NCBI GenBank assembly: GCA_018902545.1
Contig: JAHIQM010000007.1
Location: 124,001 to 188,000, forward strand
From: Pseudomonadota bacterium
GTDB lineage: Bacteria > Desulfobacterota > Desulfovibrionia > Desulfovibrionales > Desulfomicrobiaceae
Direction of reading: 5' to 3'
DNA length: 64,000 nt
A program made the position numbers and the translations under genes. Positions 7,887 to 17,356 of this stretch are shown here, one piece after another. Numbering within the stretch: position 1 is the stretch's first letter; each line of letters begins with the position of its first letter. Under the pieces are notes generated by a model. The model was not told the origin of the DNA. It saw only the letters and a list, made by a program, of their open reading frames with translations, and searched no databases.

Positions 7887-8330
7887 ATGGCGCGCACCTT
7901 TCATTTCAAACTGGAAAAAATCCTGGAGTACCGCAGGCAACTCGAAGACCAGGCCAAACTGGCCATGAGCATTGCCAAAAAGCAGCTTGCGGAACAAAAT
8001 CAACGCCTTGAAGCGCTGCACCAGGATCTGGAGGCGTGTCTTCTTGAAATGAGCCGGACCAAGCAGATGACCCAGCCGGAGCTGTGGCTCTGGACGGGCT
8101 GGCGAAAGCGTCTGGAACTTGACAAAAGTCAGGCACAGGCAAAGTTGACGGAGCTCAGGCAGTTGGCCGAAACCCGTCGGCTCGAACTGGTGGCAAAAGC
8201 CAAGGACCGCAAACTCCTGGAGAAACTCCGGGCCAAACAGGCAGAAAAACATGTTCAGGAAGAACAGCGAAAAGAGCAGAAGGAATTCGACGAAACAGGC
8301 ACCCTCCGCCACGGGCGCACGCCTTACTAA
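7887..8330 (+). CDS. fliJ: Flagellar export protein FliJ
   Basis: 147 residues, almost entirely coiled coil. FliJ is the soluble chaperone/escort of the flagellar type III export ATPase. The FHFKLEKILEYRRQLEDQAK opening is the family hallmark; heptad-rich Lys/Glu/Gln sequence runs to the end. The ATG at 7887 (MARTFHFKLEK) has only a weak ribosome site. It overlaps the next gene by 80 bp in another frame, typical of a coupled fliJ-motE-like pair. Confidence 0.85.
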   Translation: MARTFHFKLEKILEYRRQLEDQAKLAMSIAKKQLAEQNQRLEALHQDLEACLLEMSRTKQMTQPELWLWTGWRKRLELDKSQAQAKLTELRQLAETRRLELVAKAKDRKLLEKLRAKQAEKHVQEEQRKEQKEFDETGTLRHGRTPY

Positions 8331-8901
8331 GCTGGTCCAGGTGCTCGTCGCCCTGGCCGCCGTCAAGCTGGCAGCCATTTGCCTGCTCTGGATTCCGCCC
8401 ACACTCCCCGAGACCTCGCTTCTGCAACCCGTGGTCATCCGCCCCGCGATTGCAGCATCTCTGGCGCTGGCCCAAGAGCCTGTCGCCTCTCCCGAAGAAG
8501 GGCAGGGCAACGCCACCGAATCCCAGGAGAACATTCAGGATCTCAATGCTCGCGAGCAGGCCTTGGCCCGAAAGGAGGCGGAACTGCGTGACCTTGAAGC
8601 CCAGGTCGATGAAAAGCTGACGAGATTGCGGGAACTTGAGATCCGGATGCAGAACCTGATCGATTCCGCCGGAAGCATCCAGGACGAGAAGATGGCGCAC
8701 CTCATTGACGTCTATTCGAACATGAAACCCAAACAGGCGGCTGTGGTGCTGCAGACCCTGGAAGAACCCATCGCCGTCAGAATCCTGGCAGGGATGAGCG
8801 GGCGCAAGGCCGGTGAGATTCTGTCCTCGGTGCGGGCCGACCGCGCGGCGGAGCTGTCCGCCGCTCTGACCCGGCTGCAGACCGGCGATAACGGGAACTG
8901 A
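8251..8901 (+). CDS. MotE-like protein (MgtE N-domain), flagellar motor chaperone family
   Basis: 216 residues. After a basic N-terminus, a single membrane helix (LVQVLVALAAVKLAAICLLW) is followed by a linker, a coiled coil (LNAREQALARKEAELRDLEA) and a C-terminal MgtE-intracellular-like domain (VYSNMKPKQAAVVLQTLEEP). This layout fits MotE-family periplasmic proteins encoded beside fliJ, which assist stator assembly. The start overlaps fliJ by 80 bp; no internal start gives the membrane helix as well. Confidence 0.8.
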   Translation: MFRKNSEKSRRNSTKQAPSATGARLTKLVQVLVALAAVKLAAICLLWIPPTLPETSLLQPVVIRPAIAASLALAQEPVASPEEGQGNATESQENIQDLNAREQALARKEAELRDLEAQVDEKLTRLRELEIRMQNLIDSAGSIQDEKMAHLIDVYSNMKPKQAAVVLQTLEEPIAVRILAGMSGRKAGEILSSVRADRAAELSAALTRLQTGDNGN

Positions 8902-8903
8902 GC

Positions 8904-9644
8904 ATGCCGCGCATCCGCCTGACCGTGGCCTACGTGGGCACCCGCTACCACGGCTGGCAGGTCCAGGCCACAGGACCGACCATCCAGGGTGCCATAGAGG
9001 ACCGCCTCGCCCGCATCTGCGGCGAACCGGTGCGGCTCCACGGCTCGGGTCGCACGGATTCGGGCGTACACGCCCTGGGGCAGGTGGCCCACTTCGACGC
9101 GCCCGAGTCCAAGAAACATGTCCCTTGGGGACAGGCCTTGAACTCCATGCTGCCGGACGACATAACCATCGTCGACGCGGTGGAGGCACCACTTGATTTC
9201 CACGCGCGTTTTTCGGTGCGCTCCAAGCGCTACGCCTACACGCTCTGGACCGAACCGCGCTTCACTCTGCCGCAGCGCGCGCCCTTTGTCTGGCCCGTGC
9301 GCGGACTTGATTTCGAGGTCATGGACCAGGCCGCCGCGATACTGGGCGGGACTCATGACTTCGCGGCCTTCCAGAACGCCGGTACGGAGATAAAAGGTAC
9401 GGTGCGCACCCTGGAACCCATCGAACGCGCTCCCGGAACGCACCCTGCGGAATGGGTCTTCCGCTTCCAGGCCGACGGATTTTTAAAGCAGATGGTCCGC
9501 AACCTGATGGGCCTTTTGGTCGAAGTGGGGCGCGGAGGGCTTGGGCCTGCGGACGCCCGCGACATCCTCGAAAGGCTGGACCGCCGCAAGGCCCCGGCCA
9601 CCGCGCCGCCGCAGGGACTGACCCTGGAACAGGTTATTTATTAA
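8904..9644 (+). CDS. truA: tRNA pseudouridine(38-40) synthase TruA
   Basis: 246 residues, modifying U38-40 in the anticodon arm. The catalytic Asp lies in GSGRTDSGVHALGQVAHF (~48-65). YHGWQVQ, RYAYTLW, GTHDFAAFQNAG and FLKQMVRNLMGLLVEVGRG are also family motifs. Two bases separate it from the upstream flagellar gene, so it is probably co-transcribed. Confidence 0.95.
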   Translation: MPRIRLTVAYVGTRYHGWQVQATGPTIQGAIEDRLARICGEPVRLHGSGRTDSGVHALGQVAHFDAPESKKHVPWGQALNSMLPDDITIVDAVEAPLDFHARFSVRSKRYAYTLWTEPRFTLPQRAPFVWPVRGLDFEVMDQAAAILGGTHDFAAFQNAGTEIKGTVRTLEPIERAPGTHPAEWVFRFQADGFLKQMVRNLMGLLVEVGRGGLGPADARDILERLDRRKAPATAPPQGLTLEQVIY

Positions 9645-9731
9645 TGACTTTTGAATACCGTCCGATTTGTAAGTAGTGATCCAACGAATTTCGACTGCTT
9701 CGACATCACCAGCGCCTGCGAAGAGGTTTTC

Positions 9732-10577
9732 ATGGCCTTAAGCGATCTGCAGAAACTTTTCGTCGTGTCCACTGCCACACAGATGTGGCAGCAGGACCTG
9801 CTTATGAACGCCTACTTCCAGGGTTCTGCCGTCGGCGCGAACCTGCGCAACATGCTGCTGGGTCACCAGCCCGTCAAACCCCTGACCAGCCCCTTTGACG
9901 AGGCCATCACCGGCCGGTTGCGCTCGGACAGCGCGGCCATCCGCCGGGCTGGCAAAAACGTGCAGGAAGCGTCCTCCATGGTCGGCGTCGCGGCTGGCGC
10001 GGTGGATGCCATCAAAAGCGTGCTGAAAGAAATGCAAAGCCTGGCCCAGCAGATCAAGGACGGCGACCTGACATATTCCGCAGACGTTGCGAACCAGTAT
10101 AACTCCCTGCGCGACAGCATCAAACCGATTATCGAGGGCACCTACCACAACGGTATCGCCTTGCTGGACAAAAACCAGTGGGGCACCGACCAGATCAGCG
10201 GTGACGGAAAAGTCTACATCCAGTCGCTTCTCGGAACCAGGGCGGCGGGCGGGGGCTTTGATGTCGTGTTCCACGAACTGGACAAGGCCGGGCTTGCGGC
10301 CCTTGCAGGAGCGAATCTGGGGAATGTCCCGGCAGGAAGCCTGCAGGCCGAACTCGACAAAGTGTCCGCCTACGTCGGCAACATGGAAAACCTGCAGGAT
10401 ATCTACTCCAAACGCGCCAGTGGACTGCAATACCAGGCCGCGGCCCTTGATTCCCAGGCGGACCTGCTGGACAGGGCCGTGGATGCGCGGCGGCAGACCC
10501 CGGCCCTGTCTCTGGAAGAGATACTGATCCGCCTGTTGCTGCGCCAGACAGGAACCCTGGTGGATGAGACGAGCTGA
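9732..10577 (+). CDS. Flagellin-like protein of unknown function
   Basis: 281 residues. The region ~75-145 resembles the flagellin D0/D1 helix pair: a helical VGVAAGAVDAIKSVLKEMQS, then SLAQQIKDGDLTYSADVANQ, then IIEGTYHNGIALLDKNQWG, the last matching the flagellin FNGxxLLD turn. The C-terminal ~80 residues form a second long helix. There is no variable D2/D3 insert and no signal peptide. The ATG at 9732 follows a GAAGAGG site. It sits after fliJ, motE-like and truA, so secretion by the flagellar export system is plausible but inferred. Confidence 0.5.
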   Translation: MALSDLQKLFVVSTATQMWQQDLLMNAYFQGSAVGANLRNMLLGHQPVKPLTSPFDEAITGRLRSDSAAIRRAGKNVQEASSMVGVAAGAVDAIKSVLKEMQSLAQQIKDGDLTYSADVANQYNSLRDSIKPIIEGTYHNGIALLDKNQWGTDQISGDGKVYIQSLLGTRAAGGGFDVVFHELDKAGLAALAGANLGNVPAGSLQAELDKVSAYVGNMENLQDIYSKRASGLQYQAAALDSQADLLDRAVDARRQTPALSLEEILIRLLLRQTGTLVDETS

Positions 10578-10757
10578 ACCGGGCTCTCGTCTCTGCGCCG
10601 TCTGCTCACCCTTTCCGCAATACCCCGCCCGACTTGCTTCCCTCCATTTTTGCACGTAAAGTACTCATGAAAGCCCCTTTCCACAAAAACGGGACTGCTT
10701 TGGCAGCTGAACGCGCCCAACCGGCCAGCCCAAAGGACCAAACCAACGTAGGTGACA

Positions 10758-11348
10758 ATGAACCTTCCACTTAACATCAAGGCCCTGTGCATCCTGACAG
10801 TTCTGTTCCTTCTTTCCTCTCAGGCCCTGGCCTCCAGGGACGAGAGAAACTTATCGGCCAGCCTTTACGGCGGGGTCATGACCGATGACAACTGGCATCA
10901 GTCCCTATCCGGACAGGCCAGCCCGGTCGATTCGCACATCCTTGTGGGAGCCATGGGCTGGACGTTCTACCGCCCGGCCAACCGGCTGTGGTCACTGGAA
11001 CTTGAAGCCAACGTGGCCCGGCATTTTGGCATCCAGGACAATTTCGAGTTCAATGCGCCGATTCTGACCGTGCGCTGGGACTATTTCCCCTGGGACAAGA
11101 TCCTGGACACTAGTCTGGCCTATGGTCTCGGCCCCTCATACGCCACGAAGCTGCCTGAATACGAACGGCAGAAAAGCGGCGACAGCGAACAATTACTGCT
11201 TTTCTGGCACATCGAGGCCGCCTTCGGCCTGCCCGAATCCAACTGGTCCACAATTTTCCGCCTGCACCATCGCTCCTCCGGTTACGGAATGTTTGCGGAC
11301 AAGGGCGGAAGCAACATCCTGACCATGGGGCTGCGCTACGAATTCTGA
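10758..11348 (+). CDS. PagL-like outer-membrane lipid A deacylase (acyloxyacyl hydrolase)
   Basis: 196 residues with a signal peptide (ALCILTVLFLLSSQALA). The mature part has alternating beta-strand character and ends in an aromatic residue (MGLRYEF), as for an outer-membrane barrel. The motif FRLHHRSSGYGM near residue 170 carries the His-Ser pair typical of PagL-type 3-O-deacylases, followed by GGSNILTMG. PagL removes an acyl chain from lipid A. The ATG at 10758 is preferred over the GTG at 10752 because the AGG site is then properly spaced. Confidence 0.75.
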   Translation: MNLPLNIKALCILTVLFLLSSQALASRDERNLSASLYGGVMTDDNWHQSLSGQASPVDSHILVGAMGWTFYRPANRLWSLELEANVARHFGIQDNFEFNAPILTVRWDYFPWDKILDTSLAYGLGPSYATKLPEYERQKSGDSEQLLLFWHIEAAFGLPESNWSTIFRLHHRSSGYGMFADKGGSNILTMGLRYEF

Positions 11349-11444
11349 TGCGACCAAGGGCTCCGGCACGCGGCCGCGATTCCATTTTTCCCTTGCCGGG
11401 GTTGGCCTGTTTCCGCCCCTGCATCAACCAACGCGGGAGGTCTC

Positions 11445-12197
11445 ATGCCAATACGCCATGACAAAATACGCCTGAATACCGTTTGCGCCCTTGTCGTAGC
11501 GCTTCTGCTCGTGGCCGGTTCAGGCTGGGCCCAGAACAACCTGCTGCAACAGGGACTGGGCCTTTTATCTTCGAGTGGAACCCAGACAGGCTCCCTGTCC
11601 CAGGGCGAAATGGGTGACGGACTCAAAGAAGCCTTGCGGGTAGGCACGGAGGCCGTGGTGTCCCGCCTGGGCAAAACGGACGGGTTCTACGGCGACAAGG
11701 CCATCCACATCCCGCTCCCCGGGCAACTGGCCACGGTGCAAAAAGCCCTCAAGGCGGCAGGATATTCGAGCCTGGTCGACGACCTGGAGCTTCGGCTCAA
11801 CCGTGCTGCGGAACAGGCCACGCCCAAGGCCAAGGCCCTCTTCGTTGACGCCATTTCGGCCATGACCATAAACGACGCGCAGCAAATCTTGAGCGGCCCC
11901 GACGATGCAGCCACCCAGTACTTCCGCAAGGCCATGGGGCCGGGTCTGGCCAACGAGATGGCACCGATTATCGACGCGGCCCTGGCCGATGCGGGCGCGG
12001 TGCAGGCTTATGACGCCATGATGGGGCAATACAAGGCCCTGCCCTTCATGCCCGACGCCAAAGCGAACCTGACGGATTACGTGGTGGACAAGGGTATGGA
12101 CGGCATCTTCCACTACGTTGCCAAGGAAGAGGCCGCCATCCGCACCAACCCGGCCGCAAGAACCACGGACCTGCTGAAAAAGGTTTTCAGCAAATAG
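11445..12197 (+). CDS. DUF4197 domain protein, secreted
   Basis: 250 residues with a signal peptide (LNTVCALVVALLLVAGSGWA). The mature protein is helical and fits the DUF4197 family: GDGLKEALRVGTEAVVSRLG, IPLPGQLATVQKALKAAGYS, and AEQATPKAKALFVDAISAMT followed by INDAQQILSGPDDAATQYF. The function of DUF4197 is unknown. GGGAGG precedes the ATG. Confidence 0.8.
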   Translation: MPIRHDKIRLNTVCALVVALLLVAGSGWAQNNLLQQGLGLLSSSGTQTGSLSQGEMGDGLKEALRVGTEAVVSRLGKTDGFYGDKAIHIPLPGQLATVQKALKAAGYSSLVDDLELRLNRAAEQATPKAKALFVDAISAMTINDAQQILSGPDDAATQYFRKAMGPGLANEMAPIIDAALADAGAVQAYDAMMGQYKALPFMPDAKANLTDYVVDKGMDGIFHYVAKEEAAIRTNPAARTTDLLKKVFSK

Positions 12198-12278
12198 CCA
12201 AAATAACATGAGGACGAAGCCCCCTGGCCTCGCCCTCATCCGCCTTGATCATCCCAAGGTCCATCCCGTCCGGTCCAT

Positions 12279-13631
12279 TCAGTCCATGGCGTCCACAATA
12301 CCCAGAATCTCACGCGTCCTCTCTTCCATGAGCCCCGCGTCCCCCCGCGATTCAACGTTCAGCCGCAACACCGGCTCCGTATTGGAGGAGCGCAGGTTGA
12401 AACGCCAGTCGGCGAATTCCAGGCTCAGGCCGTCGGTCGAGTCCCGGACCAGGGCCTGCGCAGCAAAGCGTTCTTCCACAGCCGCGATGGCCGCGCCTGC
12501 GTCCTTGACCCTGCGGTTGATCTCGCCACTGGCCGGATACGCGGCCATGGCCTCGTCCACCAGTTCGGCCAGAGACTTGCCCGTGCGCGAAATCAGCTCC
12601 GCCACCAGCAGCCACGGGATCATCCCCGAATCGCAATACGCGAAATCGCGGAAATAGTGGTGCGCGCTCATCTCCCCGCCGTAGACAGCGTCTTCCCGGC
12701 GCATGCGTTCCTTGATGAAGGCATGGCCGGTCTTGGACATGATGGGCCTGCCCCCGGCGGCGCTCACGGCGGCGATGGTGTTCCAGGTCAGCCGCGGGTC
12801 GTGGATGATGCCCGCACCGGGGAATTTTCGCGCAAAACTCTCGCCCAGCAGCCCGACCAGATAATAGCCCTCGATGAACCGCCCGCCCCCGTCAAAGAAG
12901 AAGCAGCGGTCGAAATCTCCGTCCCAGGCCAGTCCCATGTCCGCCCCATGCTCGACCACGGCGCGTGCGGTCAGCGCCCGGTTTTCGGGCAGCAAGGGGT
13001 TGGGCACGCCAGCCGGAAAATTGCCGTCCGGCTTGTGCAGCAGCTTGTGGAATCTGAACGGCAGTTTGTGTTCAAGCAGATCGATGATGGCCCCGGCCCC
13101 GCCGTTGCCGGCATTGACCACAAGAGACAGGGGCTTGAGCGTCTTGCGGTCCACATAAGACAGCAGGTGATCAATGTAGCGCGTACGCATTTTCAGTTCG
13201 TGCAACTGGCCAGCCCGCTGGGCGACCTTGAATTCACCGGCCGCTGCCAGGTCGCGGATGGCGAAAAGGCCCGTATCGCCGCTGATGGGCCGGGACTCCT
13301 CGCGCACGAACTTCATCCCGTTGTGGTCCCTGGGATTATGACTGGCGGTGACCATGATGCCACCGTCGAGGCCTTGATCGAAGACAGCAAAATATACTTC
13401 CTCGGTCCCGCACTCGCCTAGAATGCAAACGTCCACGCCGGAATCGCGCAAACCCTGGGTCACGGCCTCAGCCATGGACGGGCTTGAAATACGGATGTCG
13501 TGCCCGACCACCACTCGGTCAGGATTCAAAAACGCAGCATAGGCGCGGCCGATGCGATACGCCAGAGCATCGTCCAGCTCGTCCGGAACGCGTCCGCGAA
13601 TGTCGTAGGCTTTGAAACAGGAAAGACTCAT
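12279..13631 (-). CDS. Phosphomannomutase/phosphoglucomutase
   Basis: 450 residues of the alpha-D-phosphohexomutase family, interconverting hexose 1- and 6-phosphates for LPS or exopolysaccharide precursors. Visible are the [14 protein letters not shown] opening, the phosphoserine loop [16 protein letters not shown] (~98-113), the metal loop [13 protein letters not shown] (~238-250), the sugar loop [10 protein letters not shown], and the phosphate loop [15 protein letters not shown] near the C-terminus. The ATG at 13631 is chosen because of AGGAG 8 nt upstream. Confidence 0.93.
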   Translation of the reverse strand: MSLSCFKAYDIRGRVPDELDDALAYRIGRAYAAFLNPDRVVVGHDIRISSPSMAEAVTQGLRDSGVDVCILGECGTEEVYFAVFDQGLDGGIMVTASHNPRDHNGMKFVREESRPISGDTGLFAIRDLAAAGEFKVAQRAGQLHELKMRTRYIDHLLSYVDRKTLKPLSLVVNAGNGGAGAIIDLLEHKLPFRFHKLLHKPDGNFPAGVPNPLLPENRALTARAVVEHGADMGLAWDGDFDRCFFFDGGGRFIEGYYLVGLLGESFARKFPGAGIIHDPRLTWNTIAAVSAAGGRPIMSKTGHAFIKERMRREDAVYGGEMSAHHYFRDFAYCDSGMIPWLLVAELISRTGKSLAELVDEAMAAYPASGEINRRVKDAGAAIAAVEERFAAQALVRDSTDGLSLEFADWRFNLRSSNTEPVLRLNVESRGDAGLMEERTREILGIVDAMD

Positions 13632-13892
13632 GATTTGTAACTCCTGGAAGAGGCGTACGTGGGAGACCATCGAGGGCGGCAAAACCAAAATTCCGAACCT
13701 GCCGCCCGCCACAGCTGGTTATGCCCTGCGGCCGGTCATGTCGATACACGGATGGCGAGGGTTAGACAATTTCTTGTAAAAATTCACAATCCGAACGCCG
13801 CTTGCCAGATCACTTGCTCCGCCTTGAGCGTTCAAGCCTAACCGGGCTGCTGATGGCGAAAAGCATGACGCAGGACGCAAAAAAGATTATGC

Positions 13893-13921
13893 TTGTCGGA
13901 ATCAGCCTCTTCAAATATCGT
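13893..13921 (+). promoter_or_regulatory. Candidate sigma70 promoter for the D-lactate dehydrogenase gene
   Basis: The 326-bp gap between the divergent mutase and dehydrogenase genes contains TTGTCG, a 17-bp spacer and TATCGT, ending 36 bp before the ATG at 13958. The match to consensus is partial. No operator stands out in the rest of the gap. Confidence 0.3.
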
Positions 13922-13957
13922 TAATAGTATCCTTTACCAAGAACTCAGGAGCTGCCC

Positions 13958-16771
13958 ATGCTTGACCCGCAATACCGCGCTTTCCATGACTCCGTAGCCG
14001 CCTTTGTCCCTGCGGCACGCATCATCACCGATCCCCTGCGGCTGCTCGCCTACGGCACGGACGCCAGTTTCTACCGGCTTGTGCCCAAGCTCGTCATCAA
14101 TGTGGAAACCGAGGACGAGGTGGCCCGCATCCTGCGCCTGGCATACAAGAGCCGCATCCCCGTGACCTTCCGCGCCGCCGGCACGAGCCTTTCCGGCCAG
14201 GCCGTGACCGACTCGGTCCTCCTGCGCCTGGGCGAAGGCTGGCAGGGCTGCCGCGTGTGGGACCAGGCCCGGCGCATCGACCTCGAACCCGGCATCATCG
14301 GCGCCCACGCCAACCGCACCCTGGCCCCCTTCGGCAAAAAGATCGGCCCGGACCCGGCCTCCATCGACAGTTGCAAGATCGGCGGCATCCTGGCCAATAA
14401 CGCCAGCGGCATGTGCTGCGGCGTGGCGGAGAACAGCTATCAGACTCTCGAAGAACTGCGGCTCATCTTTGTCGACGGCACGATCCTCGACACCGGCGAC
14501 GACGACTCCAAACGCAGGTTCCGGGAAAAGCATCCGGAAATCATAGAAGGACTGGCGGATTTGCGCCGCCAAGTCATAAGCGCCCCGGAACTTGAGGCGC
14601 GCATCCGCCACAAATTCAAGATCAAGAACACCACGGGTTACAGCCTGAACGCCCTGGTCGATTTCGAGGATCCGTTTGATATCCTCAAGCATCTTCTTGT
14701 CGGTTCCGAAGGGACCCTGGCCTTCATCTCCAAGGTCACCTATCGCACCGTGACCGAGCATGCGCACAAAGCCTCGGCGCTGATGCTCTTCCCGGACATC
14801 CGCACCGCCTGCGAGGCGACCATCATCCTGAAAAAACAGCCCGTGGCCGCCGTGGAGCTCATGGATCGCCCGGCCCTGCGCTCGGTCCAGGACAAAGACG
14901 GCATGCCGCCCTATCTGAAGGAACTGAGCGACACTGCCGCCGCCCTGCTGGTGGAGACCCGCGCCGAGGACAAAGCCGGGCTCGACGCAAAGATAGAGGC
15001 TATCAAGGCGGCCCTGGCCGCTGTGACCATGCTCCGCGACATCGAGTTCACGCCTGTACCCCAGGAATTCGCCAAGCTGTGGAACATCCGCAAGGGCCTC
15101 TTCCCGGCGGTGGGCTCGGTGCGCGCCACGGGTACCACGGTCATCATCGAGGACGTGGCCTTCCCCATCGAGCGCCTGGCTGACGCGACCCTGGAACTGC
15201 AAGGGCTGCTCGAAAAATACGGCTACTCCGAAGCCATCATTTTCGGCCACGCGCTGGAAGGGAACCTGCACTTCGTCTTTACACAGGATTTCGGCGACCC
15301 GAAGGAAATCGAGCGCTACAGCAACCTCATGGACGACGTGACCGTCATGGTCGTGGAAAAATACGACGGGTCGCTTAAGGCCGAGCACGGCACAGGCCGC
15401 AACATGGCCCCCTTTGTGGAGATGGAATGGGGCCACGACGCGTACCGGCTCATGCAGGACATCAAGCGCATCTTCGACCCGCTGACGCTCCTTAATCCCG
15501 GCGTCATCCTCAACACGGACCCCAAGGCCCACTTAAAAGACTTAAAACCCCTGCCCGCGGCCCACGAACTGGTGGACAAATGCATCGAGTGCGGGTTCTG
15601 CGAGCCCATCTGCCCCTCCAAGCACATCAGCCTGACCCCGCGCCAGCGCATCACGGCCTGGCGCGAAATCCAGCGTCTCAAGGACAAGCCCGAACATACC
15701 CAGGAGCAGGCCAAGCTCTTGAAAGCCTACGGCTACCAGGGCGACGGCACCTGCGCCACGGACGGGCTGTGCGGCACGCGCTGCCCGGTGGGCATCGACA
15801 CGGGCAAGATGACCAAGGCGTTGCGGGCCGAACACGCCACATTGCGCCAGAAGAAGGCCGCCGACTGGGTAGGTGGGCATTTCGAGGGTGTGGCCCGCAC
15901 GGTCTCGGCGGTGCTCAGCACCGTGGACACGGTGCACGCCATGACCGGCACCCGCTTCATGGACGCCTCTTCCGAAGCCTTGCACCGCGCGTCTTTCAGA
16001 CGCATTCCGCGCTGGAATGCGCAGATGCCCGCAGGCTCGCCGCGCATCCGCCCGCAGGCCATAAACGAGGACAATCCCCTCAAGGTTGTCTATTTCCCGA
16101 GCTGCATCGCCCGCAACATGGGGCCTTCTCGGTGCGAGAAAACCCGCCCTCTGCCCGAGGTCACGGCAAGGGTGCTGCGCAAGGCCGGATATGAAGTGAT
16201 CTTCCCCCGGGGGATTGGCGGGCTGTGCTGCGGCCAGGCGTTTGAGAGTAAGGGCTTCGTGGTCCAGGCCGATGCCAAGAGCGCCGAACTTGAGGAGGCG
16301 CTGCTCATCGCCACCAGAAACGGAGAGCTGCCCGTACTGTGCGACACCAGCCCGTGTATGAAGCGCATGCAGGAGGTGCTCGACCCGCGCCTCAAGATCT
16401 ATGATCCGAGCCTCTTTGTACTGGAGTTCCTGCAGGACAAGCTGACCTTCACCCGTGCGGACAAGCGCGTGGCCCTGCACGTGACCTGCACGGCCCGCAA
16501 GATGGGCCTGGACGGCAAGCTCCTGGAGCTGGCCGGAAAATGCGCCAGCCATGTGGTCGTGCCGGAAGACATCTTCTGCTGCGGTTTCGCCGGGGACAAG
16601 GGTTTTTCCGTGCCGGAACTGAACGCCTCGGCCTTAAAAAGCCTGGCCGACAAGGTCCAGGACTGCACGGAAGGCTATTCCACCAGCCGCACCTGCGAAG
16701 TCGGCCTGGCCCTGCACGGCGGCATCCCCTATCGCAACATCCTCTATCTGGTGGACGAATGCACGGCCTGA
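13958..16771 (+). CDS. FAD/Fe-S D-lactate dehydrogenase (respiratory type)
   Basis: 937 residues. The N-terminal half is a PCMH-type FAD domain (PVTFRAAGTSLSGQAVTDSV, CKIGGILANNASGMCCG) with an FAD-linked oxidase C domain (HGTGRN region). From ~540 there is a ferredoxin-like segment (CIECGFCEPICPS, then CATDGLCGTRCPVGIDTG). The C-terminal domain has two CCG motifs (GLCCGQAFESKG, FCCGFAGDKGF). This architecture oxidises D-lactate to pyruvate and passes electrons to the membrane pool. It stands alone, without a permease neighbour. Glycolate or another 2-hydroxyacid is a possible alternative substrate. Confidence 0.85.
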   Translation: MLDPQYRAFHDSVAAFVPAARIITDPLRLLAYGTDASFYRLVPKLVINVETEDEVARILRLAYKSRIPVTFRAAGTSLSGQAVTDSVLLRLGEGWQGCRVWDQARRIDLEPGIIGAHANRTLAPFGKKIGPDPASIDSCKIGGILANNASGMCCGVAENSYQTLEELRLIFVDGTILDTGDDDSKRRFREKHPEIIEGLADLRRQVISAPELEARIRHKFKIKNTTGYSLNALVDFEDPFDILKHLLVGSEGTLAFISKVTYRTVTEHAHKASALMLFPDIRTACEATIILKKQPVAAVELMDRPALRSVQDKDGMPPYLKELSDTAAALLVETRAEDKAGLDAKIEAIKAALAAVTMLRDIEFTPVPQEFAKLWNIRKGLFPAVGSVRATGTTVIIEDVAFPIERLADATLELQGLLEKYGYSEAIIFGHALEGNLHFVFTQDFGDPKEIERYSNLMDDVTVMVVEKYDGSLKAEHGTGRNMAPFVEMEWGHDAYRLMQDIKRIFDPLTLLNPGVILNTDPKAHLKDLKPLPAAHELVDKCIECGFCEPICPSKHISLTPRQRITAWREIQRLKDKPEHTQEQAKLLKAYGYQGDGTCATDGLCGTRCPVGIDTGKMTKALRAEHATLRQKKAADWVGGHFEGVARTVSAVLSTVDTVHAMTGTRFMDASSEALHRASFRRIPRWNAQMPAGSPRIRPQAINEDNPLKVVYFPSCIARNMGPSRCEKTRPLPEVTARVLRKAGYEVIFPRGIGGLCCGQAFESKGFVVQADAKSAELEEALLIATRNGELPVLCDTSPCMKRMQEVLDPRLKIYDPSLFVLEFLQDKLTFTRADKRVALHVTCTARKMGLDGKLLELAGKCASHVVVPEDIFCCGFAGDKGFSVPELNASALKSLADKVQDCTEGYSTSRTCEVGLALHGGIPYRNILYLVDECTA

Positions 16772-16819
16772 GGCAATCCGGATCATTGCTTAATAAACGG
16801 AACAATCGTATTATCGTTT

Positions 16820-16847
16820 CTGCGCCCCGGCAAGGCCCGGGGCGCAG
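16820..16847 (+). terminator. GC-rich hairpin after the dehydrogenase gene
   Basis: The stem GCGCCCCGG / CCGGGGCGC lies about 50 bp after the stop. A T-rich stretch follows only after a further ~16 nt, so it is a weak terminator or a 3'-end stabiliser. Confidence 0.45.
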
Positions 16848-16892
16848 CGTGTCATGTGATCTTTTTTCATGCACCCTTTCGCGGAGGCTCTC

Positions 16893-17081
16893 ATGTTTGG
16901 AATAGGCGTTCAGGAACTGCTCATCATTCTGGTCATTGTGTTGATTGTCTTCGGTGCAAAAAACCTTCCGATTCTCGGCAGTAACATGGGCCGGGCCATC
17001 TCGAATTTTAAAAGAGGGCTAACCGAACCAGAAGTGATCGACATCAAACCCGAACAGAAATCCAAGAGCGCACAGTCCTGA
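16893..17081 (+). CDS. tatA: Sec-independent translocase TatA/E component
   Basis: 62 residues: an N-terminal membrane helix ([20 protein letters not shown]), the [20 protein letters not shown] amphipathic helix, and a charged tail. It forms the pore of the twin-arginine protein export system. The ATG at 16893 follows GCGGAGG. No tatB or tatC is nearby. A second in-frame start upstream would add residues before the membrane helix and is less likely. Confidence 0.9.
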   Translation: MFGIGVQELLIILVIVLIVFGAKNLPILGSNMGRAISNFKRGLTEPEVIDIKPEQKSKSAQS

Positions 17082-17167
17082 CGGAAATTTTGCCATCGCG
17101 CTCCACGGACATGCACACATGATCCGATGAGGGCCGTGGGCCAAGCCCGTCCCCCGTCTGAAAATAT

Positions 17168-17196
17168 CCCCGCCGACACTCTGCCGGCGGGGTTTT
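17168..17196 (+). terminator. Rho-independent terminator after tatA
   Basis: Stem CCCCGCCG / CGGCGGGG around a short loop, followed by TTTT. It ends the tatA transcript before the redoxin pair. Confidence 0.8.
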
Positions 17197-17356
17197 GCGT
17201 ATTTTGAGCGGTGCACAAGTCTGAGCAATAGAAAGTCATTTGCCGCCTGCTCCCGCGCTTGCTAGAATTCAACCAAATTTGAGGCGCAAATTTCGGCGCT
17301 TCATTCCCCAGAAGACAACCAGTCCCTGGCCATAGAATCCTATCCAAGGAGCCTCC

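Noticed and set aside
13934-15532. 532-codon open frame on minus strand
   Set aside because: Shadow of the D-lactate dehydrogenase gene, created by strong G/C at third codon positions.
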